NCBI GenBank assembly: GCA_033239125.1
Contig: BSWB01000001.1
Span: 56,201,501-56,265,500, forward strand
Origin: Fagopyrum homotropicum
Lineage: Eukaryota > Streptophyta > Magnoliopsida > Caryophyllales > Polygonaceae
DNA length: 64,000 bases
Direction: 5' to 3'
Shown: one piece after another, positions 32,163 to 43,799 of the stretch
Layout: each line of letters opens with the position of its first letter
Numbering within the stretch: position 1 is the first letter of the stretch
Position numbers and translations under genes: made by a program
The notes under the pieces: generated by a model
The model's input: the letters and a program-made list of their open reading frames with translations, nothing else
The model's database searches: none
What the model was told of the DNA's origin: nothing

Positions 32163-33584
32163 ATGAGTTCTGACAGGCAGTTGGTCATGAGGGACAGATC
32201 TTCTCCTTCTGCTTCTTCCTCTTCCTCTCGACGTACTAGACCGGTGAACCACGAGAGACACCAGGTCGACTATGACTGCATGGCGGCCCGTCCAGTGATT
32301 GCACCCCGCTTCTTGGACATTTCAACTTTTGACTGCCTCTATGTTGATGATGACTTGAGGCGTATGATTTCTGCTGTGGGGCTGGAGCAGTTTACAGAGA
32401 TCAGAGCTCCGGCCTATCTAGAGCCTACATTGGAGTTTGTCAGCTCCTTCACTTACTTGCCTACCGAGCGCGCAATAAAGTACCAGTTGATGAACAGGAA
32501 TTACTTGGTTCCCTTGGATCACTGGCGGGATATCTTCGGCTTCCCGATTCCGACATTTGCTGATTTTCCCTCCCGAGCTGTAGCTAGGGAGTTCTGGGGA
32601 TAGATTGCTCACGTGGTTGAGCATGCGGATAGATGGCGACCTGGAGACTCCAGGGAGCGGATCATATTTCACCTAGCTTTTAGGCTGGCCCATAGGATAT
32701 TCAGTGAGACTCTTCTGGCGCGTACTGAGATGCCCCAAAAGGTCAGACAAGGGGAGCTTATGAGCTTGTACTGCATGGTGACTGGAGGGATCCCAGATTT
32801 TGGTTTGATGCTGGCAAAGGATCTGATTAAGATAAAGGCGAAGGCGAAGGGCGACATCTGTTGTGGAGGCATTGTGACTCATATAGCGAGTTACCGGGAT
32901 ATGGACCTCAGTGCTTGTACCATGGTGGCGGCTGCCAAGCCGCTTGGACTTCAGGAGATGATTACCCGGAGGATACTGGTCCCCCGAGGACTTACTATGC
33001 CATATGTGGCGATGCCATGGGAGCCGATTGCACCGCAGGGGATCAGATGGTCGACTCAGTTCTCCGTATTTGATCCACACTACTGGCAGACTGCGTGGAT
33101 CCCATTTATGGAGGATGCTAGAGAGGCAGCTGTTGTACCAACTGAGGAGGACGAGGCCGAGGATGATGATGATGATGTAGCTGAGGATGGTGGAGTTCCT
33201 ATGGATACAGGCACGGATACTACTGAGACTAGTGCGCCGGTCATCGATTTGGACGATGACAAGACTGAGACCGAGCCGGCTGCAGCACCAGCACGTCCTG
33301 CTAGGCGTAGGGTCCGCCGACAGAGGGATCGAGATGCTCACCGTCGGATTGATGACCTCACCGATCAGATGATAGACTCCTACGCGGCCCTGACTGTAGA
33401 CGTCAAGGAGAGATTCGACGACCAGCCCCGAGAGATCGATATCTGGACTCGTCAGATGCTAGAGGGCCAACATTATCAGCGACGGATGGCGGAGATCCAG
33501 TTTGAGCAAGCCATGGGTTATCCATTTAACCCATCTCAGTATCCGTATGTGCCACCACCACCACCACCAGATCGGGATTATTGA
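32163..33584 (+). pseudogene. ATHILA env-position ORF of element D, one stop
   Basis: The start ATG (MSSDRQLVMRD) fits the N-terminus in C. The frame has 473 codons with a single TAG at 32601-32603. It contains PRFLDISTFDCL, YLPTERAIKYQLMNRNY, GDICCGGIVTHIA, an acidic stretch (EDEAEDDDDD), a basic RRRVRRQRDRD, a coiled C-terminal part (RRIDDLTDQMIDSYAALTVD) and a proline end. It matches the ATHILA ORF family, whose function is unknown. No signal peptide or clear membrane segment is seen, which argues against a simple envelope role. It is the most complete ATHILA ORF in the window. Confidence 0.87.
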
Positions 33585-35034
33585 GAGCTTACACGATTTT
33601 CTTTCTTTATTTATTATGCAGCTCATCTATGTCCGGTGAGTATTTTATTTCTTTAGACTTATTTGACCCATTGGGACAATGTGTCCCAAGTATGGGGTAT
33701 GCGGATGTACTTTTATGACTTATGTCTTTGTATGACTCGACTTTATCAAATATTTATGCTTTATTTTGCTTTATGTGCTTATGTGAGATTGCATGCATGC
33801 ATACAGGTTATTTGTTTGAGAAAAACGTCGAAAACTGGTATTAAAATTTTTTTTTTTTTTTGACCTCGACCGAAGCGATTCTGGCCAAACGAGGTACTTC
33901 ACCTCGGTTGACTTAGAACACCTCGACCGAGGTGGTTTAACTGAAAGTTTTCCGAAACGATTATTGTGCTTCTTATCTGGATATGATCTCAGTGAATATT
34001 TTGTTTACTGACTGGTTTTGAAATCTTTATATGTTTTAAAGGTTTTATGATATGTTTAAGTTGCTAAGTGCTTTGTTTAAAATTTTAGCATGTTTAATAC
34101 TTTGTTTTTATCCAAATTATGTTGAATTTGAAGGTTGACACCACATGATGAGTTCTCTCACTTTCTTTCTGGAAAGACCAAGGCAATTCATTCTCTTCTC
34201 TTCTTCTTCTTGATCATGCTTTAGCCCCTAAATATACAGATTTGCCTCCCTTTACCTATCCGGGAATTTGGAAGCAAGCAAAGTGGTGAAAGCAAGTGAA
34301 GTAAAAGTTGAGAAGTTGGCTGGAAGTGAAAGTGTTAGAAAGTAATAAATAGGTTTGGGGAAGTCAATCATGATGATGAGTAACTCGGCACCATTCACAT
34401 AGCCGGGTGTTTGTGTCTTGCCAAAGTCGGATTGAGCGATATTCCTAACGGGTCATGGTATGTGCATCAAAGGTTTGATGCATCTCAAGAAATTGATGAT
34501 TGCTGATTTCCTAGGCTTCGGTTATTGTGCACCTCTGTCGATGCGTCCCAAAAAGTAAAGTAAAAAAGGAAAAGTGTGAAATAAGCAAAGCTTATTGGTG
34601 GATGATGTTGAAAGTCAAGTGAAAGTGAAGTGATATCCTTTTCCCGGATTCTAGCACCACATTACCTTATATATATCCCTACCCTACACGTTTCTTGACC
34701 TTTCTTTTGGGAAGCCCTTGAGACCTCGAGCTTGTTGTTTGACTTAGTGGTTTAAACTAGATTATACATGATTAATTTTGATAATTATGATTTATTATGC
34801 ATTCTATGATCTTATGCAAAGATGAACAACTTTCTTATATTTATAAAATGTTTTAAGCATATTTTGATTTTAAATTCCATGAAGTTTTCTCTTAGAGTGA
34901 TCTATGATTGTAGCACACCATTAAAATGTTTTGAAAGGCTTTTCATTGATCTTTAAGACTTATAATCCATTCTATCTTATATTTTATATGCGGAACTTGT
35001 TTGGGGACAAGCAAGGGCTAAGCATGGGGTATTT
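33585..35034 (+). other. 3' UTR of element D
   Basis: No gene. Landmarks are GACAATGTGTCCCAAGTATG near 33678, a T-run at 33846-33861, a palindrome cluster at 33862-33935 including CACCTCGACCGAGGTG (33919-33934), and a purine tract GCATGGGG before the LTR. The part 34370-34620 matches the piece of C at 36998-37208. Confidence 0.72.
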
Positions 35035-36862
35035 TGATAGCATGAATTATTGTCTATATTTTGGGGCCTGTTTAGACGTTTTATCTTCAATAATCTGCAT
35101 GTTTGTATATATATTATGTGATTATACTGTCGTTTCATCTACCTTTGCGGGAACCGAGGTCTACACCAAGTTTCTTTGTAATCGTAGGTAAAATGGCACG
35201 TTTTGCATCAAAAAGGAGCAAAAGGAGCTAAGGAGTCATTGGAGCTACATTCAGGAGCTTAAGGAATAATCCAGGAATCATGGAATTGGATTAAAGATTC
35301 ACTTTGGACCAGATTTGAGAGATTTCACATTCAGTTGTGATTCACCTCGGTTGACTACAGAGTCACCTCGAGCGAGGTGATCCAGAGGAGCCGACTCGAC
35401 CGAGGCGAACACCTTGGACGCGGCAAGGATATTTTATTATTGGCTGAGATCTTTTATTTTTGGAAGGAGGATCTTATCTTTTTAGGCTGGATTTCTGGAA
35501 GGAAGAAGATAAGTTAGCCCATATATTTTACCTATTTTTATGGGAAGAGATCTTTCTAAGATATCTTATCTTTGGAGAGTAATTCTACTATAAAAAGGGT
35601 TGGATTTTCCACAAATCCGATGGGGCTATACGACCGATCTCGCATACATCGTGCTTAGGTATCCCGCTTACGACGCAACATCCCACTTACGACGCAAACA
35701 CCCGCTAACGGCTGAAGATCCGCTACAGCCATACTCTAGTTGGGATATTTGAAGAACCTTTTTTTAGGTTGAAGGAAGATTGAAGGAAGGAAGTTTATAG
35801 CTTTTATAGCTTGTGAAGGGTTTTGTAAGATTGCCTTAGATTCCCTTCATTGTTGTTTGTCTTGTTGGATTTTGATCCAAGGAACGCTTGTTGTTTGATA
35901 ATTGATTAAGTTATTGAAGTCTTTCTCTTAAGGTTTTCTTGTTCAATTATTCTCTTTCTTCCCATATATTTGATTATTACTTTCATGATGATGAGTGGCT
36001 AATTTCTTTATGTGATTCTAGGGTGATTGGCTGAAGGTTGTGGGAAAAACAATGATAGAATAATCTTAATCACACTAGGACCCTGAAAGTTCGAGTCTTT
36101 ACCTCAACCCTAAGCATCTCGCTCAGTCGATGAACATCTCGGCCGGGGTGGAATTCTTCTGACCGAGGTGACTTATCTGATCCGAAACTGAGAGTTAAGT
36201 GTTAGAGTTTGCCAAATCCTATCCTTATTACACCTTTCCTGGTTCAATGCAAGCTTAGGATGAGACTTACCCGGTAATTCCTTTGTTTGTTTACCTAAGA
36301 TCATAAGTGTAGGTAATAAAGGTTTATCCTTTCTTGGGGTTCGAGTGTGCTTTCATTCCATCTTTGTGAGTTAGCCTGAGACTTACCCGGTAAAGGTTGA
36401 TTCTATTCCCTTAGTTGGAGTGTTAGTTTGAGGTTATAGTTCTTTTCCTTAATTCATTGAGACTTACCCGGTAATAGGAGTTACGGTTTGGGATTAGTGA
36501 ATAGTGAGACTTACCCAGTGATCTATTCCACTTTAGTAACACCTTCCCTATGCAAATATCTCAGCTTTGTCCGTTTATCTTGAGATCTTGAGTTGGAACC
36601 ACAACTAAATGCTTTAATCCCTAGAATTGCATATTTCCTTAATTGACTTTTTATCATATTTGATTGTTTTAATTGCTTTTATGGTTAGTAATTACATAAG
36701 CTTACCTATTCCGACTTTGTTTCACTAAGTCCCTGTGATCGACCCCTGGAATTTCTTGCTTTTTACTACGATTGACTCGTACACTGCGGGTTCGCATCCT
36801 TGTTTTAAGCTTACATCTAGCGTTATAAATTTAAAGCTTGCACACACCGTTTGGAGCGAACA
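35035..36862 (+). repeat. 3' LTR of element D
   Basis: TGATAGCATGAATT to GAGCGAACA, 1828 bp. A palindrome cluster is at 35340-35425 and a second group (CCGGCCGGGGTGG and relatives) at 36116-36175. TATAAAAAG is at 35589-35597. It is homologous to solo LTR E and more distantly to LTR F. Confidence 0.9.
35589..35597 (+). promoter_or_regulatory. TATA box of D 3' LTR
   Basis: TATAAAAAG, about 165 bases after the U3 palindrome cluster. Confidence 0.6.
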
Positions 36863-36997
36863 TAAGTCCCTGTGATCGACCCCTAGAATTCTTTCTTTTT
36901 ATTATAATTGACCCGTACACTGCGGGTTCGCATATTTTTTCAAGCATACTTCTTGGGTTATAAATTTAAACCTTGTACACACCGTTTGGACCGAACA
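36863..36997 (+). repeat. Fragment of a second C/D-type LTR end
   Basis: This repeats the last 135 bp of the D LTR (TAAGTCCCTGTGATCGACCCC to CCGAACA) with clear divergence. It is probably the remains of an older LTR into which D inserted. Confidence 0.75.
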
Positions 36998-37208
36998 ACA
37001 ACATCCTCCACCAATAAGCTTTGCTTATTTTTACTTTACTTTTTGGGATGCAAGGACAGAGGTGCACAATAACTGAAGCCTAGGAGATCAGCAATCATCA
37101 ATTTTTTGAGATGCCTGAAACCCTTGATGCACAAACCATGACTAGTTAGGACTATCGATCAATCCGACTTTGGCAAGACACAAACACCCGGTTATGTGAA
37201 TGGTGTCG
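36998..37208 (-). mobile_element. Distal 3' UTR piece of element C, left flank of A
   Basis: On the minus strand it matches 34385-34620 of D. It continues element C beyond the A insertion. The last five bases TGTCG (37204-37208) pair with TGCCG at 58136-58140 as the target duplication of A, with one C-to-T change. Confidence 0.82.
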
Positions 37209-39127
37209 TGTAAGATCCTAGTTGCTGGGTTGTTGAGAGAGGGAGCAGAGGGGCTAGGAATTAGCCGGGACCGCCCCTGGGTGAGCCTGGAACCGCCCCT
37301 GCGGTTTGTCTGGGCCGCCCCTGAGGCTCACAAAGTCCGCCCCCGCGGCTCTGTTTGCTGCAGCCGCCTTCTTTGACCCTTTGACCCGTGATTTACCCTT
37401 TTACCTCTATATATATCTTCATCTCTTACCTCGTGATTAGAGTTTACAATTTTCAGCTTCCATCTTTCTCCGATACGTACGTCTTCTTCTCTCTTCTCCT
37501 TGGATCATCCTTGTTTTATCTTCTCTTAAGTTTGTCAAAGATCTTGCCTAGTTTTGCTTGGCTTTGATGTTGATGATGTTTTGTGCGTTGTGGAGCCAGC
37601 TTGAGGTTGTTTGGTGTGTGTTGATCTTCTGGAGAGCTCAATTTGGTGAGTTCCATGGCTTCTCCTCTTCCTTCCTTCTTTTCTTCATCCTTTCCTTCCT
37701 TTCCTTAGTTTAGTATAGTTTCCTTAGGGTTGGATCATGTCCAGCCATGTTTTGGCTTGTGTTGATGTATATATATGTATGTGATATATGTATGTTGCTG
37801 TTGGAGTGAAGAAGAGTAAAGAGCCAAAGGAAGAAGTGAAGAAGGAGCTAAGGTGGTGTCTTCTGCACACCAGCCACCCATGCGCCACCTTGCAGCCGCC
37901 CATGCGCTACCCAGTGATCCGCCCCTGCGCCACCAGTGAGTCGCCCCTGCGCCCACCTGCATCAGCAAGGTCTTCTCTTGGTTTTGCAGGTGTGTGTGTG
38001 CTTCTAGGCTATCCTTAGGGTTTCTTTATTCCCTCATTTCCTAGTGTGAGTGCTTAGAATCACGCTAGATGTGTGAGGTTGAGTTTTGATGAGGTTGTGA
38101 TCGGTTTGTGCCTTGTATGGCTTTTGAGGTTCTTTAGGTTGTGAGTGAGGTTGAGGTTGATCCTTTGGATCCCTTTGGGTCTAGGTGTGACCCTTGTGAT
38201 GTTAGGAGATTGATATATCTCTTTATACTTATTTATAGGCCGTTTTGTCCGTCCAGTGTAGACGTGATCGTGGTTGAGTTGTGATCGAGGTTGAGGTAAG
38301 TCCGTAGGACTTAGTTAGTTGTCATCCTTATATTGGGTGTTTACATGAGTGGTGTGTGCTTTGTATGTTTGCTATGATAACATGTGATGTCGTATTTACC
38401 GACCTATGTTTTATTGATTGCCCCGTATGCGTGGGTGTGATAACCTTTCCCTTTCATCCCGTTGGGGAGTATGGGAGGTTCTCTTGAGTCAGGCCAGACC
38501 GGTTTACAGGAAGGGCGCAATCCACTCCCATAGGGTACACGGATTGTGAGGCCGATACTAGTACGGTTGGATAGCAGGCTCAAAAGCGAGGATGTATTGA
38601 TCCTCGTGTCACATAGTTTCATATATATGATATATATACGATTTGAGTAAATGACCATTATATTAAGATGATTAAATGGGTAAATGTGTGAAAGCATGTT
38701 GATGTCTTTATCTTACCTTGAGTGTGATTGTGCTTATGCATTACTCTATATATATGTATGGATAGCTAATGGTTTATTACCATGTTATAGATGCCCCACA
38801 GGATAGGCATGCTGTTGGGTGATCTAGCAGGGTGGCAGGCCGAGGACGTCTCGTACATAGGTCGTGTAGGCTTTTGGGTTGTTTACCTTTCATCCTGCGT
38901 GAGGATGATCTTATGTTACCTCTTGTGTGAGGACGTTGTGTTTTGTACTCGGCTATGTTGTTGTACTTTTGGTTGTACAGTTTTATACAGCCTTATGTAT
39001 TTGTTTTTATATCTGTCAGTGTCATGTTGTAAGGTCCAGTGAACTTGTTGTCAGGCTAGGGTCATGATCCATTGTGAGATCCTAGCCCAATGTGGCACTC
39101 CGAGTCCTGCGGATTTGGGGTGTTACA
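37209..39127 (+). repeat. 5' LTR of element A (copy 2)
   Basis: TGTAAGATCC to GTGTTACA, 1919 bp. GC palindromes lie at 37262-37345, including arms AACCGC/GCGGTT, upstream of a TATA-like CTATATATAT near 37407. CGCC-N-TGCG cores occur again at 37870-37962. There is no expanded TA tract. Confidence 0.92.
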
Positions 39128-39131
39128 GAGT

Positions 39132-39144
39132 TGGTATCAGAGCC
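39132..39144 (+). other. Primer binding site of element A (initiator Met tRNA)
   Basis: TGGTATCAGAGCC, four bases after the LTR end, complementary to the 3' end of plant initiator tRNA-Met. This primer is usual for chromoviruses. Confidence 0.9.
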
Positions 39145-39359
39145 TTAGGTTGACAATAATGGAACTTGCTACCTGCAATGAGGCTTGATAGGTAAAATAA
39201 ACATAACCCACATGGGATCTGACATTTTCAAAGGTTTTGGTTTTAAATGTGGTTTTGGGTTAGATGTACGAGAAGTCGCCACTCCTGCTATGGATCTCTG
39301 CAGTGTAGATATGTAGATATGTATATATGTATGATGGATTATGTATGTGTATGTGTTGA

Positions 39360-39360
<1 letters not shown>

Positions 39361-39422
<62 letters not shown>
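39361..39422. repeat. (TA)n microsatellite in the leader of A
   Basis: About 31 TA units between primer site and gag. The matching region of copy 1 lies before the window. Confidence 0.95.
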
Positions 39423-39423
<1 letters not shown>

Positions 39424-39470
39424 TTATGGCCTATATAGAGCCTTATAAGTTAGGTGTGCATACCCCGCAG

Positions 39471-40932
39471 ATGGCTTGGACTAGAGCTACTGCCGTTGTA
39501 GGCAGAGGTAGAGGTAGACCACCCCGTCCTCCGAGTGTGGTAGGTGAGGGACAAGTTCCTGCTGTTGAGCCACCAGTGGTGGAGGAGATACAGGAGGAGG
39601 TTGCAAAGAGCGTCGTCCCAGAGACGAGAAGTGGTGGATCCGTGAGACATCATTCACATCGAGACCAATTTGATGACTCTAACCGTGTCTCCATGGGAGG
39701 ACCAGAGTAAAAAATTACCTCCGACGTTTCGAGGAGGATATTAGGGCTGGCAGACGGGCCCCAGATTTACCCGTACATGAGGGATCTTCAAAGAGATCTA
39801 AGGGAGCGACACAGGGGCCAGTTGCACCTACACGAGTTACTAAGCCAGTTCGAGTCCCAATGGAGACCAGAGGGCCTCAACCAGATGCCTGGTTGAAGGC
39901 ATTTCACCAGCAAGGAGTGCCACACTTCTTAGGAGAGATTGGTTTACAGACTGAGGTGTGGATTGGGCATGTAGACTCAGCTATGGAGTCTATCAGATGT
40001 CCTGAGGACAGACGGATAGAGCTAGACCAGTCTCTATTCTGTGACCTTGCACACCAGTGGTGGAGGACTGTACGGACCAGAGCCACCAGTTATGATCACA
40101 TGAGGCGTATTATTCGAGAGCAATTCTGCCATGCCTCACTGAGGAGGGAAAAGCTACAGGATTTTGTGGAGGCTGGCTTTGAGGATGTACCTATTACAGA
40201 CGCCATCCGCCGCTTCCACAACGAGTTAGCTTTGTTGGGTCCAGCTGCACCATCTGAGGACCAGCATGTGTATCTATTCTCTCGCCGTCTGAGAGAGAGC
40301 ACGCGTTCATACATGGAGGGATTCCATTGTGAGTCCCTAGTTGATTACTAGGACCGAGCTTCTACTTTTGAGAAGGAACGAGCCAGCCAGAGGAGGGCTT
40401 CTCAGACGGGACGGTTTGAGAAGAGGCAGCGCACTGGGCAAACCAGTGGAGTTGGAGGAGTATCTGGGTCTAGACGAAACCAGAGACGCCAGAGTTACCC
40501 CTCGTTTGCACAGACTGTAGATAAAGGACGACAGTGTTACAACTGTGGTGACCCTGGCCATCTGAGGCCAGCTTGTCCTAGACCAGTTGTAATATGCTTT
40601 GCTTATGGTAGACAGGTACATTGAGTTGCCTTTTGTAGGCAGGGTGGAGTGGCATCTCAGCAGGGTTCTTCCCCTGCCAGTGTAGGAGGAGGTGGTCAGA
40701 GGACACCTTAGCAACAAACACAGGGACAGCAGAGAGTCCTAGAGCGTCCATCGACTCAAGGTTCTGCTCCAGGACCGAGTAGAGGCAGAGGTAGAGATGT
40801 TGGCACCAGTGATGCCAGAGGAGCCCGAGGGAGAGCGTTCGAGTTGAGGAGTGCAGAGGATCCACCTGCACCGGCTGCTACAGGTACCATTCTGCTTCAT
40901 GGTTTACTTGTTAGAGTCTTGTTTGATACTAG
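39471..40932 (+). pseudogene. gag: Gag and start of protease of element A (copy 2)
   Basis: The likely start is ATG at 39471 (MAWTRATAVVGRGRGR), a basic N-terminus usual in this clade; an in-frame ATG lies at 39426. A frameshift in an A-run near 39710 moves into the frame of FEEDIRAGRRAPDLPVH and then METRGPQPDAWL. The capsid domain, CCHC knuckle and stops are as in copy 1 (TAG at 40349-40351). It ends at the B insertion within the protease. Confidence 0.88.
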
Positions 40933-41214
40933 TGATAGGTGATGGAATCACTATCATTTAGGGTAGTTTTTAGAGTCTTTTTATTACATTAGTGTCGGTT
41001 TATGCTACTAACTCCTAGGTCCAGAAGAAGAAGATCAAAAGAAGCTAAAGAAGGAGTTAGAAGCACTTAGGAGTGAAGATCGATCACAAAGCAAAGCTTC
41101 TGTTGCCTCACTGCCCCAGCGGATCCTTGCAGCCACCCCTGCGGGTGACGCCTTACTTCGGAGTGCTCCCTGCGCTTTCACCAACGCCAACCATGAAGCG
41201 TGTCACCGCCCCTG

Positions 41215-42350
41215 TGTTCGCCCCTAAAGGTGTGTGCAAATAAGCTTTAAATTTATAAAACTAGAATCAAGCAAGCGAACCCGCAGTGCACGGATCGACG
41301 TAGTAAAGCAAGAATTCCAGAGTATCGAACACAGGGATTTGGGTGGGAACAAATTCAATTGCAGATTATCAAGCGAGTAAATATGAGAGTTTTTGCAAAT
41401 ATTGGGAAAACAACAATCCTAAAGATCCAAGTGTCCAACTGTGGCAATCGATTCAAGATATACTAATGATATAAAGACAGAGTTGAGATATGCAAAGGTA
41501 TACTAATGTAAGGTAATCGTACGGTGAAGTTCCAAAAACCTTATATGACTCACCTACAAGACACTCTCTATACAGGTTGTTGAGGCTTCAATATAGAAAG
41601 GTTCTAAAGGCAAGAATTAATGTCAAATACCCAAACTTGTAATCCAAGGATCAAGACTAACTTAACCGATTACGGTTATGACACTCGAAATCAAAGTAGA
41701 GGTTGTTGAGGCTTCACTACCACCTAGAAAAGGCAAGCCTAAACTAAGTTAAAGCAAATCTTTAACTTTGGATTAAAGTAAAAGCAGGTTCGTAAACTTA
41801 AGGGAAATTACGGGTAGATCTTGAGACTCCACGGCCGTAGAACTCAAGATCAAACCGTGATTTAGGGTTCGTCGACGATTCTCTATAACTCTCAGGGTCT
41901 AATCTGTTTACGATCGATCTATCATCAGCTAAGCCACAACTATCAACCCTTCACCTTAGAATTGTTAAGGGTTTTTAGCCAATAACAGTCATGTTGATAT
42001 CAAATTCAAAGATTAAAAGATTGAAAGATGAAAACTTCCGAAAACTTTCAATAAACTTCAAACCAATCTCAAAGTCACAATCAAGAATGAATATTATCAA
42101 TAGATTCAGAATAAGGCAAACAAACACAATCTTAGGAAAGAAGGAAATACGGGATGTCAATCCGTCTTCTAAATCAAACCTAAACAAGAAGAGAAATCTT
42201 CTTGCAACAATCTTCTAAAAACTTCGATCTTCCGTCAATCCAGAAATCTCAACAGCGATCTCCACCAAAAGTGCGAGATTAGGGCAAATCCAAGCACGAA
42301 CTTCAATCTCCAACGAGATGTAAAATGCTTCTAAGCGAGGGTTAAGTGCC
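41215..42350 (-). repeat. Truncated 3' LTR of element F
   Basis: 1136 bp matching 1361-2496 of the solo LTR. The junction GTTAAGTGCC|AATTATTG joins it to gag. Confidence 0.92.
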
Positions 42351-43698
42351 AATTATTGTTCCGGTTGTTGTTGTTTCCATTCCAATTGTTGCTCCGGTTA
42401 TTATTCCGGTTGTTGTTGTTGTTGCGGTTTGTGTTATCACCGCCATTGTTGTTGCCCAAATAGCCAACATCCTTCTCTTGTTGCTTTGGGAAGTTGGTCT
42501 TGATAGCCTCCTTCAACTCTTTGATTTCATTGTTGAGGGAGAAAATTTGATTTTGAGCTTCATGTGTGAGCTTTGCTCCTCGCTCCACACGATTTCCCTC
42601 CGCTTTCCGGTGGGAATACTTCTCTATGACTCTTGCTTGCTTCTCAATGAAGTCCCAATCGTCATCTTCTCTCATGTCCATGAATGTTCCACATGAGAAG
42701 GATTGGAGGTTGAATTGCATTCCCGCATCTAACCCCTTGTAGTAAATCTCCAGCAAGGCAAGTTTGGATATGCCATGATGAGGTTAATCCAAGAGCAAAT
42801 CCTGAAACCTTTCCCAAGATTGAAACAAACTTTCGTTAGGTCTCATGGAAAAAGCATTAATCTTACCTCTAAGTTCCGCCGTTTTGGATGGCGGAAAGAA
42901 TTTGGTGAGGAACTCCACGGAAAGGTCTTCCCACGTGTCTAGTTTTCCCCTAGGAAGAGCTTGGTACCAAGACAACGCTTTCCCCTTCAAGGAGAAGAAG
43001 AAAGGCTTGAGCTTATAGTTGTTGGTAGTAGCGCTCTTTGGTCTCATTGTCTCCATCATACACTCAAAGTTCTGCAAGTGTTGGTGTGGAGATTCAGCGC
43101 TTGTTCCGCCAAATTGGTTTTGGCGAACAAGAGTAATGACTTGAGGGTTGAAGCTAAACCCTTGCACATCAACAGCATCAAAGGTCACGCCCAAACGGCG
43201 CGGTTGTTGTGTTGGATCCATCCGCTGGCCAAGAGTTCTTGGCTCTTCATCTACACGTTCGATCCTCGCATTCCTAGGCGGAACACGACGATTGGCAGCT
43301 CCTCGTGGATGGAAAGGATTCACATTGATCGTGGGATCAATCTCCTCTAGTGGTGGCATGGAAGAATCACTATCATCAGCGGATGAGTGACCTTTTCTTC
43401 TAGATCTTGATGCTCTTCTTGAGGATTTCTTGCTTCCCTTATTCTTAAGGTCGCTTAGTTCTATCCTCATTTGGAAGATCATGTCTTGTAGATTGGTAAC
43501 TTGAGATTGATGACGATCCATTTCATCCTGGCGGAGGGTCTCATTCCATTGGAGTTGAGCTTCCTTTTCCGCTAACTCCGCTTGAAGATCACGTTCGTGT
43601 CCTTCAACCATCTTCTTTTCCTTGCGCTTTTGCCTTAAAGTTTTCTCTAGCTCTTGATCAAGAGGTAAGAGATCTTCGGTGTTCCTAGACCTGCGCAT
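42351..43698 (-). pseudogene. gag: Gag of element F, C-terminally truncated
   Basis: Minus strand. Start ATG at 43698 (MRRSRNTEDLLPLDQ). It has a long coiled-coil N-terminal part rich in Glu/Lys/Gln, a Ser/Arg stretch (KKSSRRASRSRRK), then the capsid domain (NNYKLKPFFFSLKGKALSWY, TEFLTKFFPPSK-like, SWERFQDLLLD). TAA at 42784-42786 is followed in the same frame by PHHGISK and an Asn/Arg-rich tail. The frame runs into LTR sequence at 42350. It is homologous to D gag, and gives the N-terminal part that D lacks. Confidence 0.88.
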
Positions 43699-43775
43699 GC
43701 ACTCAAAGTAATATCAAATAACGAGAGCAAGCTTCCAAGCTTGACAACCGGCTACCGAATTCGGCCGAAACCAAA

Positions 43776-43793
43776 TCCCCGGCAACGGCGCCA
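43776..43793 (-). other. Primer binding site of element F (tRNA-Asp)
   Basis: On the minus strand TGGCGCCGTTGCCGGGGA, a perfect 18-base tRNA-Asp match, six bases from the LTR. It fixes the orientation of F and of the solo LTR in copy 1. Confidence 0.92.
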
Positions 43794-43799
43794 AAAACT

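Larger units (their letters stand above)
27861..36862 (+). mobile_element. Element D: Athila-type retrotransposon, 5'-truncated, lacking RT-RNase H
   Basis: The order is gag (from mid-capsid), protease, RNase H-integrase linker, integrase, post-pol hairpin, palindrome cluster with TATA box, ATHILA ORF, 3' UTR, 3' LTR. The 5' LTR, primer site and gag start are lost at the junction with C. Reverse transcriptase and RNase H are absent between 29922 and 29947. It is present once in the window. Confidence 0.88.

Noticed and set aside
32163..33584. A host gene or true viral envelope gene
   Set aside because: It matches the ATHILA ORF, lies between pol and LTR of an element, and has no visible signal peptide or fusion or membrane segment.
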